A stretch of DNA of 64,000 nucleotides from an uncultured Prevotellaceae bacterium (GTDB lineage Bacteria > Bacteroidota > Bacteroidia > Bacteroidales > Bacteroidaceae), in assembly GCA_902800435.1 (NCBI GenBank), contig CADCEQ010000039.1, positions 1 through 64,000 of the forward strand. Direction: 5' to 3'. Both the position numbers and the translations under genes were made by a program. The notes beneath the pieces are model-generated. The model ran no database searches, was not told where the DNA came from, and saw nothing but the letters and a program-made list of their open reading frames with translations. Below are positions 8,253 to 17,800 of the stretch, piece after piece; the stretch's first letter is position 1, and the number at the start of each line of letters is the position of its first letter.

Positions 8253-10994
8253 ATGAGACTTATACAGGATATCATCAAGGAGCGCATTCTGGTGCTCGAC
8301 GGTGCCATGGGCACGATGATTCAGACTTACAACCTGCAGGAAGAGGACTTCCGTGGGAAGTTCCGCCTGTTCAGTGGTCAGATGCGCGGCAACAACGATG
8401 TGCTCTGTCTGACACGTCCTGACGTCATACTCGACATCCACCGCCGCTACCTCCGTGCAGGGGCCGACATCATCGAGACCAACACATTCAGTGCCCAGCG
8501 CATCTCTGAGGCAGACTACGGTATGGCCAGTCATGCCCGCGAAATGGCACTGGCTGGTGCACGTCTGGCCCGTCAGGCTGTTGATGAGTTTTCCACACCC
8601 GAGAAGCCCCGCTTTGTGGCTGGTTCGGTGGGCCCCACCAACAAGACCTGCTCCATGTCGCCTGACGTGAGCAATCCTGCCCGTCGCGACTTGACCTACA
8701 GTCAGCTCTTTGAGGCTTACGTCGAACAGATGGATGCTCTCATTGAGGGTGGGGTTGATGCTCTGCTCATTGAGACCATCTTCGACTCGCTGAACTCCAA
8801 GTGTGCTATCGATGCTGCCATGACCGCTATGAAGCAGCGGGGCGTGGAACTGCCCATCATGCTCAGCGTCACCGTCAGCGACCTGGCAGGGCGTACGCTC
8901 TCTGGTCAGACGCTTGAAGCCTATCTGGCCAGCGTCTCTACCTATCCCATTTTCTCCATCGGACTGAACTGCTCGTTTGGTGCCCGTCAGATGAAGCCCT
9001 TCCTCAAGGAACTGGCTCGGCGCGCACCTTATTATATATCATGCTACCCCAACGCCGGACTGCCCAACTCGATGGGACTCTACGATGAGACTGCTGAGAG
9101 CATGGCTCCCCAGATTGGCGAGCTCATTGACGGGGGGCTGGTGAACATTGTCGGTGGCTGCTGTGGCACGACTGATGAGTTTATTGCCAAGTATGTACCG
9201 CTGACTGTTGGCAAGGCGCCCCACGTGCCTGCCGAGAAGCCTCAGGCGCTCTGGCTCTCTGGTCTTGAACTGCTCGAAGGCGGGAAGTTCATTAACGTCG
9301 GTGAGCGCTGTAATGTGGCAGGCTCGCGGAAGTTCCTGCGACTCATCAAGGAGAAGAGTTACGATGAGGCTGTCGCTATTGCCCGCAAGCAGGTACAGGA
9401 CGGCGCCTTGGTTATTGATATCAACATGGACGACGGACTGCTTGACGCTCGTCAGGAGATGGTGACGTTCCTCAACCTGATTGCCTCGGAGCCTGACATC
9501 GCCCGAGTGCCGGTGATGATTGACTCCTCGAAGTGGGAGGTCATCACAGCCGGACTGCAATGTGTGCAGGGCAAGTCAATCGTCAACAGCATCTCGCTGA
9601 AAGAGGGTGAGGAGGTGTTCCTGAGTCATGCCCGCGATTGCCTGCGCTATGGCGCTGCCGTGGTGGTGATGTGCTTCGACGAGCAAGGTCAGGCAACGAC
9701 CTATGAGCGTCGCATAGAGATTGCCAGCCGTGCATATCAGCTTCTGACAGAAAAGGTTGGCATGAATCCGTTCGATATTATCTTCGACCCCAATATACTG
9801 GCTATAGCCACTGGTATGGAGGAGCACGACGCCTACGCTGCCGACTTCATCCGTGCCACCCGCTGGATACGTGAGAACCTGCCTGGTGCCCATGTCAGCG
9901 GAGGCGTAAGCAATCTGTCGTTCTCGTTCCGTGGCAATAACTATATTCGCGAGGCCATGCATGCCGTCTTCCTCTATCATGCCATTCAGGCCGGTATGGA
10001 CTTTGCTATTGTGAACCCTGCCACAAAGGTGACCTATAGTGATATTCCCGCCGACCTGCTGGAGATTATCGAGGACGTGGTGCTGAATCGCAAGAAGGGG
10101 GCGGCAGATAGGCTAATAGAATTCTCGCAAAAAGCCTCCCCAAGCCCCTCCGAAGGAGGGGGTGTCGAGATACATAATACCGCCTCTTCATCTATTCAAA
10201 CATCCCCTCCTTTAGAGGGGCTTGGGGATGCCATCGAGGACCGTCTTTCCAACGCTTTGGTCCGCGGCATCGGCGACCACCTGGAGACCGACCTGAAGGA
10301 AGCCTTGACGAAGTATTCCCGGGCTGTCGACATTATTGAAGGTCCGCTGATGGCAGGCATGAACCGTGTGGGCCAGCTGTTTGGCGAGGGCAAGATGTTC
10401 CTGCCACAGGTGGTGAAGACGGCACGCACCATGAAGCAGGCTGTCAGCATACTGCAGCCCTATATCGACGCTGAGAACGCTGGCGGCGGCTCCGCCAAGG
10501 CCGGAAAAGTACTCTTGGCTACGGTCAAGGGCGACGTCCACGATATTGGCAAGAACATCGTCGCCGTGGTTATGGCCTGCAACGGCTATGAGGTTGTCGA
10601 TATGGGTGTGATGGTGCCTGCCGAACAGATTGTACGCAAGGCCATTGACGAGAAGGTCGACATGATTGGCCTGTCAGGACTCATCACGCCGAGTCTCGAG
10701 GAGATGGTCAATGTCGCTACAGAGCTGAAGCGTGCCGGGCTGAACATTCCGATTATGATAGGTGGGGCCACGACCAGCGAACTGCATGTGGCTCTCAAGA
10801 TAGCCCCCGTCTACGGCGGTCCCGTGGTTTGGATGAAGGATGCCTCACAGAATGCGCTGGTGGCTGCCCGTCTGATGGGCGATGGTCAGGCTGTGGAGCA
10901 TGAACTCAGCGAAAAGTATGAGCACCTGCGCCAGGACTATAACCAGGAACAGCAGCAGTTGGTGTCGCTGGAGGAAGCTCGCAAAAGAATCTGA
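8253..10994 (+). CDS. metH: cobalamin-dependent methionine synthase lacking the activation domain
   Basis: MetH transfers a methyl group from methyltetrahydrofolate to homocysteine through bound cobalamin. Modules in order are: the homocysteine-binding barrel (about 1-320, LDGAMGTM and zinc-ligand GGCCGTT); the pterin-binding barrel (about 340-615, FINVGERCNVAGSRKF and DINMDDGLLD); the helical cap (about 660-755); and the B12-binding domain with DVHDIGKNIV (about 765-890). The protein is 913 residues, about 300 short of E. coli MetH. It stops just where the S-adenosylmethionine-dependent reactivation domain would begin, so reactivation needs a separate protein that I do not see here. Residues about 625-660 are a low-complexity insert encoded by a palindromic repeat. 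The gene overlaps the following HAD gene. Confidence 0.93.
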   Translation: MRLIQDIIKERILVLDGAMGTMIQTYNLQEEDFRGKFRLFSGQMRGNNDVLCLTRPDVILDIHRRYLRAGADIIETNTFSAQRISEADYGMASHAREMALAGARLARQAVDEFSTPEKPRFVAGSVGPTNKTCSMSPDVSNPARRDLTYSQLFEAYVEQMDALIEGGVDALLIETIFDSLNSKCAIDAAMTAMKQRGVELPIMLSVTVSDLAGRTLSGQTLEAYLASVSTYPIFSIGLNCSFGARQMKPFLKELARRAPYYISCYPNAGLPNSMGLYDETAESMAPQIGELIDGGLVNIVGGCCGTTDEFIAKYVPLTVGKAPHVPAEKPQALWLSGLELLEGGKFINVGERCNVAGSRKFLRLIKEKSYDEAVAIARKQVQDGALVIDINMDDGLLDARQEMVTFLNLIASEPDIARVPVMIDSSKWEVITAGLQCVQGKSIVNSISLKEGEEVFLSHARDCLRYGAAVVVMCFDEQGQATTYERRIEIASRAYQLLTEKVGMNPFDIIFDPNILAIATGMEEHDAYAADFIRATRWIRENLPGAHVSGGVSNLSFSFRGNNYIREAMHAVFLYHAIQAGMDFAIVNPATKVTYSDIPADLLEIIEDVVLNRKKGAADRLIEFSQKASPSPSEGGGVEIHNTASSSIQTSPPLEGLGDAIEDRLSNALVRGIGDHLETDLKEALTKYSRAVDIIEGPLMAGMNRVGQLFGEGKMFLPQVVKTARTMKQAVSILQPYIDAENAGGGSAKAGKVLLATVKGDVHDIGKNIVAVVMACNGYEVVDMGVMVPAEQIVRKAIDEKVDMIGLSGLITPSLEEMVNVATELKRAGLNIPIMIGGATTSELHVALKIAPVYGGPVVWMKDASQNALVAARLMGDGQAVEHELSEKYEHLRQDYNQEQQQLVSLEEARKRI
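10137..10228. repeat. palindromic repeat inserted in frame within metH
   Basis: Two 25-base arms, 10137-10161 and 10204-10228, are inverted copies of each other with two or three mismatches in the middle. Each arm also folds on itself: CCCCTCC-GAA-GGAGGGG on the left, CCCCTC/GAGGGG on the right. The C/G-block composition is unlike the surrounding coding sequence. It encodes a Ser/Pro/Gly-rich linker between the pterin-binding and cobalamin-binding modules and keeps the frame open. This looks like a dispersed extragenic-type palindrome that landed in a tolerant linker. Confidence 0.8.
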
Positions 10995-11602
10995 TATTCG
11001 ATTTAGGAGGCGTGGTCATCACGCTTGACCATCCGGAGGGTGTGCGCCGCTTCAAGGCCCTTGGCGTCACTGATGCTGAACGCCAGTTGGATGCCTATAC
11101 ACAAGGGGGCATTTTCGGAGAATTGGAAGAAGGCCTCATTACAGCCGAGACATTCCGTGAGGAGCTCAGCCGGCTTGTAGGGCACGAGGTCAGTTACGAC
11201 GAGTGCCGCCATGCGTGGCTTGGCTATGCCCGCGAAGTGCCCCAGCGCAACCTCGATGCACTGGAACGCTTGCGCAGCGAGGGCTATCGGCTTATCCTGC
11301 TGTCGAATACCAACCCCTACATGATGTCGTGGGTACGCTCAGCCGACTTTGACGGACATGGTCACGGCATTGACTACTACTTCGACGCCGTCTATTGCAG
11401 CTACGAACTGAAGGTGATGAAACCGTCGCCCGAGTTCTTCCATAGAGTTTTCTTGGCTGAACACATCAGTCCTGCGGAGACGCTCTTCATCGACGATGGC
11501 ATCCGCAACGTAGCTACTGCCAGCGAAATGGGCATCCGCACCTTCTGTCCTGAAAATGGTGCTGACTGGACAAACAAGATTTACGATTATATCAATCTAT
11601 GA
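10991..11602 (+). CDS. HAD-superfamily hydrolase (subfamily IA), unusual start
   Basis: A cytoplasmic phosphatase-like HAD protein of about 200 residues. Motifs are: I, LIFDLGGVV, with the nucleophile Asp at codon 11000-11002; II, LILLSNTN; III, KVMKPSPEFF; and IV, LFIDDGIRN. Motif I lies upstream of the first normal start (GTG at 11012), and the frame has no ATG, GTG or TTG between its upstream stop at 10940 and 11012. The CTG at 10991, inside the metH end, is the best candidate start and is adopted here. Starting at 11012 would remove the catalytic Asp. The gene overlaps metH by a few bases and its stop overlaps the next start (ATGA). The substrate is unknown. Confidence 0.78.
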   Translation: MIFDLGGVVITLDHPEGVRRFKALGVTDAERQLDAYTQGGIFGELEEGLITAETFREELSRLVGHEVSYDECRHAWLGYAREVPQRNLDALERLRSEGYRLILLSNTNPYMMSWVRSADFDGHGHGIDYYFDAVYCSYELKVMKPSPEFFHRVFLAEHISPAETLFIDDGIRNVATASEMGIRTFCPENGADWTNKIYDYINL

Positions 11603-13086
11603 TGAAAAAACTATTCCTATTGTTGGTTGTGGCCCTCGTGGCCGCCGGTGCTTGGGCTCAGCCGAAGCGTGAGATGCGGGGAGCATGGATACAGTGTGTG
11701 AACGGACAGTTCCAAGGCATGGGAACAGCAAAGATGCAGCAGACGCTCATCTACCAGCTGGACGAACTGCAGAAGGACGGTGTCAACACCATTATCTTCC
11801 AAGTGCGCCCAGAGTGTGACGCGCTCTACGAGAGCAACCTCGAACCCTGGAGCCGCTTCCTGACGGGCACACAGGGCAAGGCACCGTCGCCTTACTGGGA
11901 CCCCCTTGCCTGGATGATCACCCAGTGTCATGCTCGTGGCATGGAGCTGCACGCCTGGATCAATCCCTACCGTGCCCGTACGAAGAGCACCACCATGCTG
12001 GCCTCCAACCATATCAAGGTGCGCAAACCCCAGAACTGCTTTGAGTACGACGGCTTGACTATTCTGAATCCCGCCTTAGCCGAGAACCGCGACTACATCT
12101 GCGAGGTTGCCCGCGACATTGTCACCCGCTACGATGTTGACGGCATTCACATGGACGACTATTTCTATCCCTATCCGGCTGCCGGACAGACCATTCCTGA
12201 CGATGCGCAGTTCCGCCAGTACAACAATGGAATCCGAGACATTGGCGACTGGCGCCGCTATAATGTTAACCTCTTCATCGAACAGTTCTATAAGACTGTT
12301 CACAAGGCCAAGCCCTGGGTCAAGGTGGGCATATCGCCCTTCGGTATCTACCGGAACCGGAATAGTAGTGAGATTGGCAGCAATACCAACGGACTGCAGA
12401 ACTATGACGACCTTTACGCTGACATACTGTTGTGGATTAACAATGGTTGGCTTGACTACTGCGTGCCGCAGATTTATTGGGAGATTGGCAACAAGGCTGC
12501 CGACTACGACACCCTGATACGCTGGTGGAACCAATATGCAGGCGGCCGCCCCCTTATTATCGGTGAGGACATTGAGCGTACAGTCAAGGCTGCCGACCCC
12601 TCGAGTCCCTCGCAGAGTCAGATGAATGCCAAGTATCGTCTTCACCAGCAGATGAAGAACGTGAAGGGTACCGTGCTTTGGTATGCCAAGGCAGCTGTCG
12701 ACAATGTGGGCAATTACGGTACGGCGCTCCGCGACTACTACTGGCGGACGCCTGTGCTCCAGCCCGACATGAGCTTCATCAGCAAAAAGACCACCAAGAA
12801 GGTGCGCAAGCTGAAGCCCGTCTGGACCAGCGACGGCTACATGCTCTTCTGGACGGCTCCTAAGGGTAAGGAATGGCACAATACTGCTGTCAGCTACGTC
12901 GTCTACCGTTTCGCCAAAGGCCAGAGGCAGGACATCAACGATGCCTCGAAGATTGTGGCCGTTACGCCGAACACCTTCTGCCAGCTGCCATATGTCAAGG
13001 GCAAGGATAAGTACACGTATTATGTGACGGCGCTTAACCGCCTGCATAATGAATCGAAGCCTCGTAAGAAGATTTTGAAACTGTAG
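11599..13086 (+). CDS. GHL10 (family 10-like) glycoside hydrolase, YngK-like
   Basis: An exported protein of 495 residues with a signal peptide (MMKKLFLLLVVALVAAGAWAQ). The mature part opens with REMRGAWIQCV and carries GVNTIIFQVRPECDALY, GMELHAWINPYRA, VDGIHMDDYFYPYP and CVPQIYWEIGN. This is the pattern of the GHL10/DUF187 family, a TIM-barrel group related to glycoside hydrolases. Acidic residues in the HMDDYF and PQIYWE segments are probable active-site positions. A beta-sandwich-like C-terminal part (from about residue 400) follows. The substrate is unknown, and related proteins are thought to act on cell-wall or surface glycans. It overlaps the HAD stop by four bases and the TPR gene start by one base. 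Confidence 0.85.
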   Translation: MMKKLFLLLVVALVAAGAWAQPKREMRGAWIQCVNGQFQGMGTAKMQQTLIYQLDELQKDGVNTIIFQVRPECDALYESNLEPWSRFLTGTQGKAPSPYWDPLAWMITQCHARGMELHAWINPYRARTKSTTMLASNHIKVRKPQNCFEYDGLTILNPALAENRDYICEVARDIVTRYDVDGIHMDDYFYPYPAAGQTIPDDAQFRQYNNGIRDIGDWRRYNVNLFIEQFYKTVHKAKPWVKVGISPFGIYRNRNSSEIGSNTNGLQNYDDLYADILLWINNGWLDYCVPQIYWEIGNKAADYDTLIRWWNQYAGGRPLIIGEDIERTVKAADPSSPSQSQMNAKYRLHQQMKNVKGTVLWYAKAAVDNVGNYGTALRDYYWRTPVLQPDMSFISKKTTKKVRKLKPVWTSDGYMLFWTAPKGKEWHNTAVSYVVYRFAKGQRQDINDASKIVAVTPNTFCQLPYVKGKDKYTYYVTALNRLHNESKPRKKILKL

Positions 13087-13676
13087 TGAGACACTTCTTA
13101 ACCATAGCTCTCTTCTTGCTGACAGTTGTCGGTAGTAATGCCCAGACAGCCCAGCAATGGCGCGACTCTTTAGCCGTGCTCAACCGCATGATTGAACAGC
13201 AGCCCCGCTCCACAGACCTGAGACTCAGGAAGGCGGCTGTAAACATTGAACTGGAACAGTGGGAGTATGCCGCCGAGGAGTATGGACGTGTGCTCGCCAT
13301 CGACGACGGCAATCCGGCAGCACTCTATTTCAGGGCCTATGCCAATGTCCACCTGCGTCAGTACACACTCGCTCGTGCCGACTATGAAAAGCTGCTCACC
13401 CTGCTGCCGCTCCACATGGAGGCGCGACTCGGGCTGGCTGCTGTCTATGAGCGGATGGCCCGCTGGCGCAATGCTGCTGACGAATACAACCTGCTGGTCG
13501 AGATGTTTCCTGACTCGGCTGTCTGCTATGCTGCACGGGCTGCCTTTGAGGTGTCGCAGAAGCAGTATGAACTGGCCATCTTTGATTTGGAAAAGGCCGT
13601 AAGCCTTTCTCCCCAGGATGTTTCCTATCGTGCTTCGTTAGTCGATGTCCGCAGGAAACTCAGGCGTGGCAGGTGA
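13086..13676 (+). CDS. secreted/periplasmic TPR-repeat protein
   Basis: A 196-residue protein with a signal peptide (RHFLTIALFLLTVVGSNAQ) and about four tetratricopeptide-like units, for example AVNIELEQWEYAAEEYGRVLAIDDGN, ANVHLRQYTLARADYEKLL and QKQYELAIFDLEKAVSLSPQD. It is probably a periplasmic scaffold with no catalytic motif. The start is GTG, which shares a base with the GHL10 stop, so it is translationally coupled to that gene and may work with it. Its stop abuts the stop of the convergent DUF4421 gene with no spacer. Confidence 0.8.
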   Translation: MRHFLTIALFLLTVVGSNAQTAQQWRDSLAVLNRMIEQQPRSTDLRLRKAAVNIELEQWEYAAEEYGRVLAIDDGNPAALYFRAYANVHLRQYTLARADYEKLLTLLPLHMEARLGLAAVYERMARWRNAADEYNLLVEMFPDSAVCYAARAAFEVSQKQYELAIFDLEKAVSLSPQDVSYRASLVDVRRKLRRGR

Positions 13677-14852
13677 CTATAGCCTGATGCCTATCGAAGC
13701 GTTGACATACCAGTCGTCCAACCGTCCGCTGATTTCATCGGTCTTGTAGCGGAAGTTGCTATACTGACCGTAGGCATTGAAGAAGATATTGTCGTTCCAC
13801 TCGTATGTGAACGACAGGCGTGCATCGAAGTTCAGCTTCATGTTCGAGTTCACGCTCTCCACCGGATTCTCCTCTGACGGTCTGATGCGGTAGTCTTTTA
13901 CGTCAATCTCATCATAATCGTCCAGACCTTCTGCATAAATCAGGTCCTTCAGGGTTGAGTCGTAGCGCCACATCTTGTGGTGGTTATAGAACGTTAGCAT
14001 GGGGATGGCCATGCCGCTGATGAGCATGCCGCGTGTTGGCACCCAGTTGTAGATGTAGCCCAGTCCCACGCTTGCCTGCCAGGACTTGATGCGCCCGATG
14101 TCGTTCAAGAACAGTATGAGGTCGGCGTTAATATCCTTGTCGTATGCCGTCGTAGAGTGGAAATACATGGCGCCAGCCATCAACGAGCCAGCCGAACGCT
14201 TCTGGACGACACTCTGGTCGTAGGCAGCGGCATACGAACACTTCGTACCGTTGAAGAGGTAGAAACCGTCGATGAAGAGAGCACGGGTCTTGATGGGGCT
14301 GCCAAGTTCAAAGTAGTCAGAAAAAGAGAAGGGCGAGAAGACTAAGTCGCCTTCTTCGGTGATGTCGGACAATCCATTGCCTGAGAGTCTCACTTCCGGC
14401 TGGTCGTTGTCGAACCAGTGGATGCGCATGTTCACGCCATATCGGCCACCTGTGGCACCAAGCGACAGAATGCGCCCATTGTCGCCTCCAATATTCCACG
14501 AATAGCCCAGTCCGTAGCCTCGGTAGCCCGCCCATAAGCCGGCGTAGGTGGCGGGGTCTGTCTTGACGCGGGGTTCCCAGGTCATGTCGCCCTTCATGAA
14601 CATGAAGATATCCTCGGCATTATGTATTGTTGACGATATCTTCAGGTCCGACTGGTTGATATTCCCTTTCAGCAGAAGCTGCCAGGGTTTCTTGGGGGCA
14701 TCGATATAGCGACGGTCGACGCCGCTCACCGACATGGAGTCAAGGAAAGTACCGACTTTCCTGGCAATGCCGGCTAATCCGTCGCCCTCGGCCGATGCGG
14801 TCAGCGACACAGAAAGGGCTGCCGTCATGAGCAGTAGTATCTTGTTCTTCAT
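13677..14852 (-). CDS. DUF4421 outer-membrane-associated protein
   Basis: A 391-residue protein with a signal peptide (MKNKILLLMTAALSVSLTASA). The rest is rich in alternating aromatic and glycine stretches (YRGYGLGYSWNIGG, VGLGYIYNWVP, FTYEWNDNIFFNAYGQYSNF) and ends in IGIRL. This points to outer-membrane beta strands with a terminal insertion signal. It resembles the DUF4421 family. A second member lies at 33395-34525. The gene follows tamB by two bases and is probably co-transcribed with it, which suggests a link to envelope assembly. The function is unknown. Confidence 0.78.
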   Translation of the reverse strand: MKNKILLLMTAALSVSLTASAEGDGLAGIARKVGTFLDSMSVSGVDRRYIDAPKKPWQLLLKGNINQSDLKISSTIHNAEDIFMFMKGDMTWEPRVKTDPATYAGLWAGYRGYGLGYSWNIGGDNGRILSLGATGGRYGVNMRIHWFDNDQPEVRLSGNGLSDITEEGDLVFSPFSFSDYFELGSPIKTRALFIDGFYLFNGTKCSYAAAYDQSVVQKRSAGSLMAGAMYFHSTTAYDKDINADLILFLNDIGRIKSWQASVGLGYIYNWVPTRGMLISGMAIPMLTFYNHHKMWRYDSTLKDLIYAEGLDDYDEIDVKDYRIRPSEENPVESVNSNMKLNFDARLSFTYEWNDNIFFNAYGQYSNFRYKTDEISGRLDDWYVNASIGIRL

Positions 14853-14854
14853 TT

Positions 14855-17800
14855 CTACATTCCTTTTTCCTTATCTTTTATTCCGAAGAAGTCGCGCAGT
14901 CCGTTGAAGTCTTTCTTCATGATGATGCCCACGCCCTGGGTGTTCAGACTGCTGCGGGTAAAGTAGCGGTCGTTGGTCTGGTTGTAGACCTTCAGGGCGA
15001 GGTTGCCATTGGGCAGCAGCAGGTAGCGGATGTCAAAGTCGCCGATAAACGACGGAGTGGCCTGCGTGGCATTGTCGCGGTAGCCGAACTGTCCGTTGAT
15101 GAGCAGGCGGTTGTCGAGCATGCGGCCTGCTACGGTGCCCTCATATTCGGCATTGTTCCAGCCCTCTGTTCCTGTTGCGATGTTGGCGCCGAAGTTCCAG
15201 GAGTCGTTGCCGATGACCTGGTTCAGCACGTTGTTGATCTGTGTGGAGAGCGTCCCCGAGAGGAACGACTGCATGGCGAGCGTCGTCTGGTCGGGCTGTC
15301 CAGGCTGCTGGTCAGCGTTGTTCAGACCGAGGGTGTAGAAACGACCTATTCCCAGCAGATAGAGCACCTGCTGGTTCATCTCCTGCTGTGAGGAGAGCAG
15401 CGAGCGCACCATCTGCTTTTCGTCGGCATTGACGGTAGGCATGTCGAGGTCGAAGGTCACCTGGGGGGCCGAGGGCTGTCCGCCGATGTTCATCAGGCAG
15501 TTCACGCGGATGGTGTTCGACGAGAATGAGTTGCCAAGCTGTAGGTCAGAGAGCGAGACGCCGTTGACGGTATAGAGAGCCTGCAGGTTGAGGGCTGCTG
15601 CGTATGGGTCGCCGCCGAAGATGATGGTGCCGCCGGGCTGGAACTGGAACTTCTTGTTGATGATGTTCTGTATGGTGACGTCGTAGGTGCCGTGGTCGAC
15701 GGTATAGGTGCCTTGCATCTCGAACGTACCTTTATTATAATAGGTGGCCTGGAGCGTGCCCGAGCCGTTGAGGGTGATATAGTCGCCGGTCTTGGCATCC
15801 ATCAGCAGGCGGAGCGTTCCCTCCGGCGTAGCGTTTACAAGGAAGCTCATGTAGATGTTGGTTGACGACGTTGAGGCCGTCTGTGCAGTCGCATTTGGAG
15901 CCTCCTGCTCTACCTTTTTCCAGGTGATGAACTCCTGGTCGCTGATGCCGTCGTTCTGGTCGGCGTTATAGACAAAGGTGCTGCCCGTCAGAGGGGTGAC
16001 GTTGCAGTCGATGTGAACGTCGTCGCCGCGCAAGGAAATGTCCACATCGCCCGAGGCGAAGACGGTGCCGTAGAACGACTGGTCGCCAAAATCGCTGAAG
16101 TCGTAGCCCAAGAGACGGTTTGTGCTGACGTGCAGGTCGAGGCTCAGGTTGGTGAGGTCTTCGTGGTGAACGGCCCCCGACAGATAGCCCACGTTGTCGT
16201 ATTTGTCGTAGATGCGCAGGCTGTCGAGCAGTATCTCGTTATAGACGAGCGTCAGGCTGTCGTCGCGCAGGGTGTAGGTAGTGTTGAGCGGCGTGATGGA
16301 GGCATGGCCGTCGATGCGCAGGCCGCCTGTCAGGTTAATGGCGTCAAGGGGCCCGGCCAGTCGCAGGTTGCCGTTGCCGTGTCCTGTGATTTCTGAGATG
16401 AACGACTCCGTGAACGAGTGCATGAAGTCGAGATAGGTGCCGTGGGCCGAGATGCCCAGGTCGATGTACTCCCTCTCGGGCGACACATAGCCGTTGATGT
16501 AGGTCGTTGCCTCCAGTCCGTCGTTGGCAGTAGCGCTGATGTCTATCTGCTCCTGCTGCTTGTTCCAGTCGACGTGGGCAGTGAGCGTGCCCATGCGCCC
16601 CTCCTGGAACTTGAAGTCGTTGACTATCAGGTCCGCGTAGGCGTCAGGGGTGTCGAGCACGGAGGTCAGGCAGGCATTTCCTGAGGCCTTGCCGGCGAAT
16701 GTCACGGCGTCGAAGGCTACGAGGTCGAGGATGTAGCCCACTTCAACACCCTTCAGACTGACGTGTACGGAGTCAGTCTTCTGCTTCGAGGCCGTGCCGT
16801 CGACCATGATGTACTGCTCGCCGTTGTGGACTGAGAAGTGGTCGATGAGCATGCGGTCGGTGGAGTAGAGAATGTCGGAAGGCTCTACCTGCCACGTTGA
16901 GTTGTCGATGACGATGTCGGAGGGCAGTATGCTGACTTGGGCCTCGGGCTTGTTGTCGATGTTCTTGTAGAGGTGCGAGCTGAGGTTGAGCGTTCCGCTC
17001 AGTGGCTTGTCGGCGTTGTGGTTGTTCCACGTCAGGGCCAATGAGAGGTTGTTGTCGGCGGCATTGCCGTCAGCCCTGATGTCGTAGCGCTTCCCCTCGT
17101 CGCCCAGCGTACTGATGGCGGCGTTGACGAAGAGCGAGTCGCTGGGAGTGGTGATGTGGACGACGCCGTTCTGATAGCGGCTGTCGTTGAAGGTGAAGTC
17201 CGGCGCATCGAGGTCGATGGTGATGTGCTTGTCGTGGTCGTTGACAACGGCCTCCAGCTGCACAGGCTGGTGGATGTCGAGGCTGACATCGAGCAGCTTC
17301 TGCAGCCAGTCGGTCTTTCCCATGGCCATCTTCAGGCTGAAGTTGTTGTTCGACTGCCGGTAGGGCGGCAGGTCGGGCAGGGTGGGGAGTCGTGCTCCGA
17401 TGGCGTTGGCAACGCTCTGTGCCAGGGTGGCATAGTCGAACTCGCCTGAGAGGTTGGCATGGGCAAAGTCGCTGTTGAGAGTCACGAAGTGGCGCCCCTC
17501 GTCGAATCCTGACTCTACGCGCAGGTATTCCAGGCTGTAGTCCTTCTCGGGCAGGCTGAGATTATGCAGGCTGACCACGCCGACGGCATCGTTGAGGGTG
17601 GTGGCCTTCAGGTCGAGCTCAGCACGGGCCGACACCTTGGGGTCGGCTATCTGCAGCCAGCCCGTCAGCTGGTTGGTGGCGTAGGTGGCATCGAGGTCGA
17701 TGTTCGAGTAGCTCGTGCCGTCGTACTCTATCTTGCCGATGTTGCCCTTGGCGGCTATCTGCTTGTCTATGATGCCGTTCACCTCAACGCCCAAGGCCAC

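Noticed and set aside
10980..11000. Programmed frameshift joining metH to the HAD protein
   Set aside because: The local bases (cgc aaa aga atc tga) offer no good slippery heptamer and a MetH-HAD fusion has no known precedent; an unusual start is simpler.
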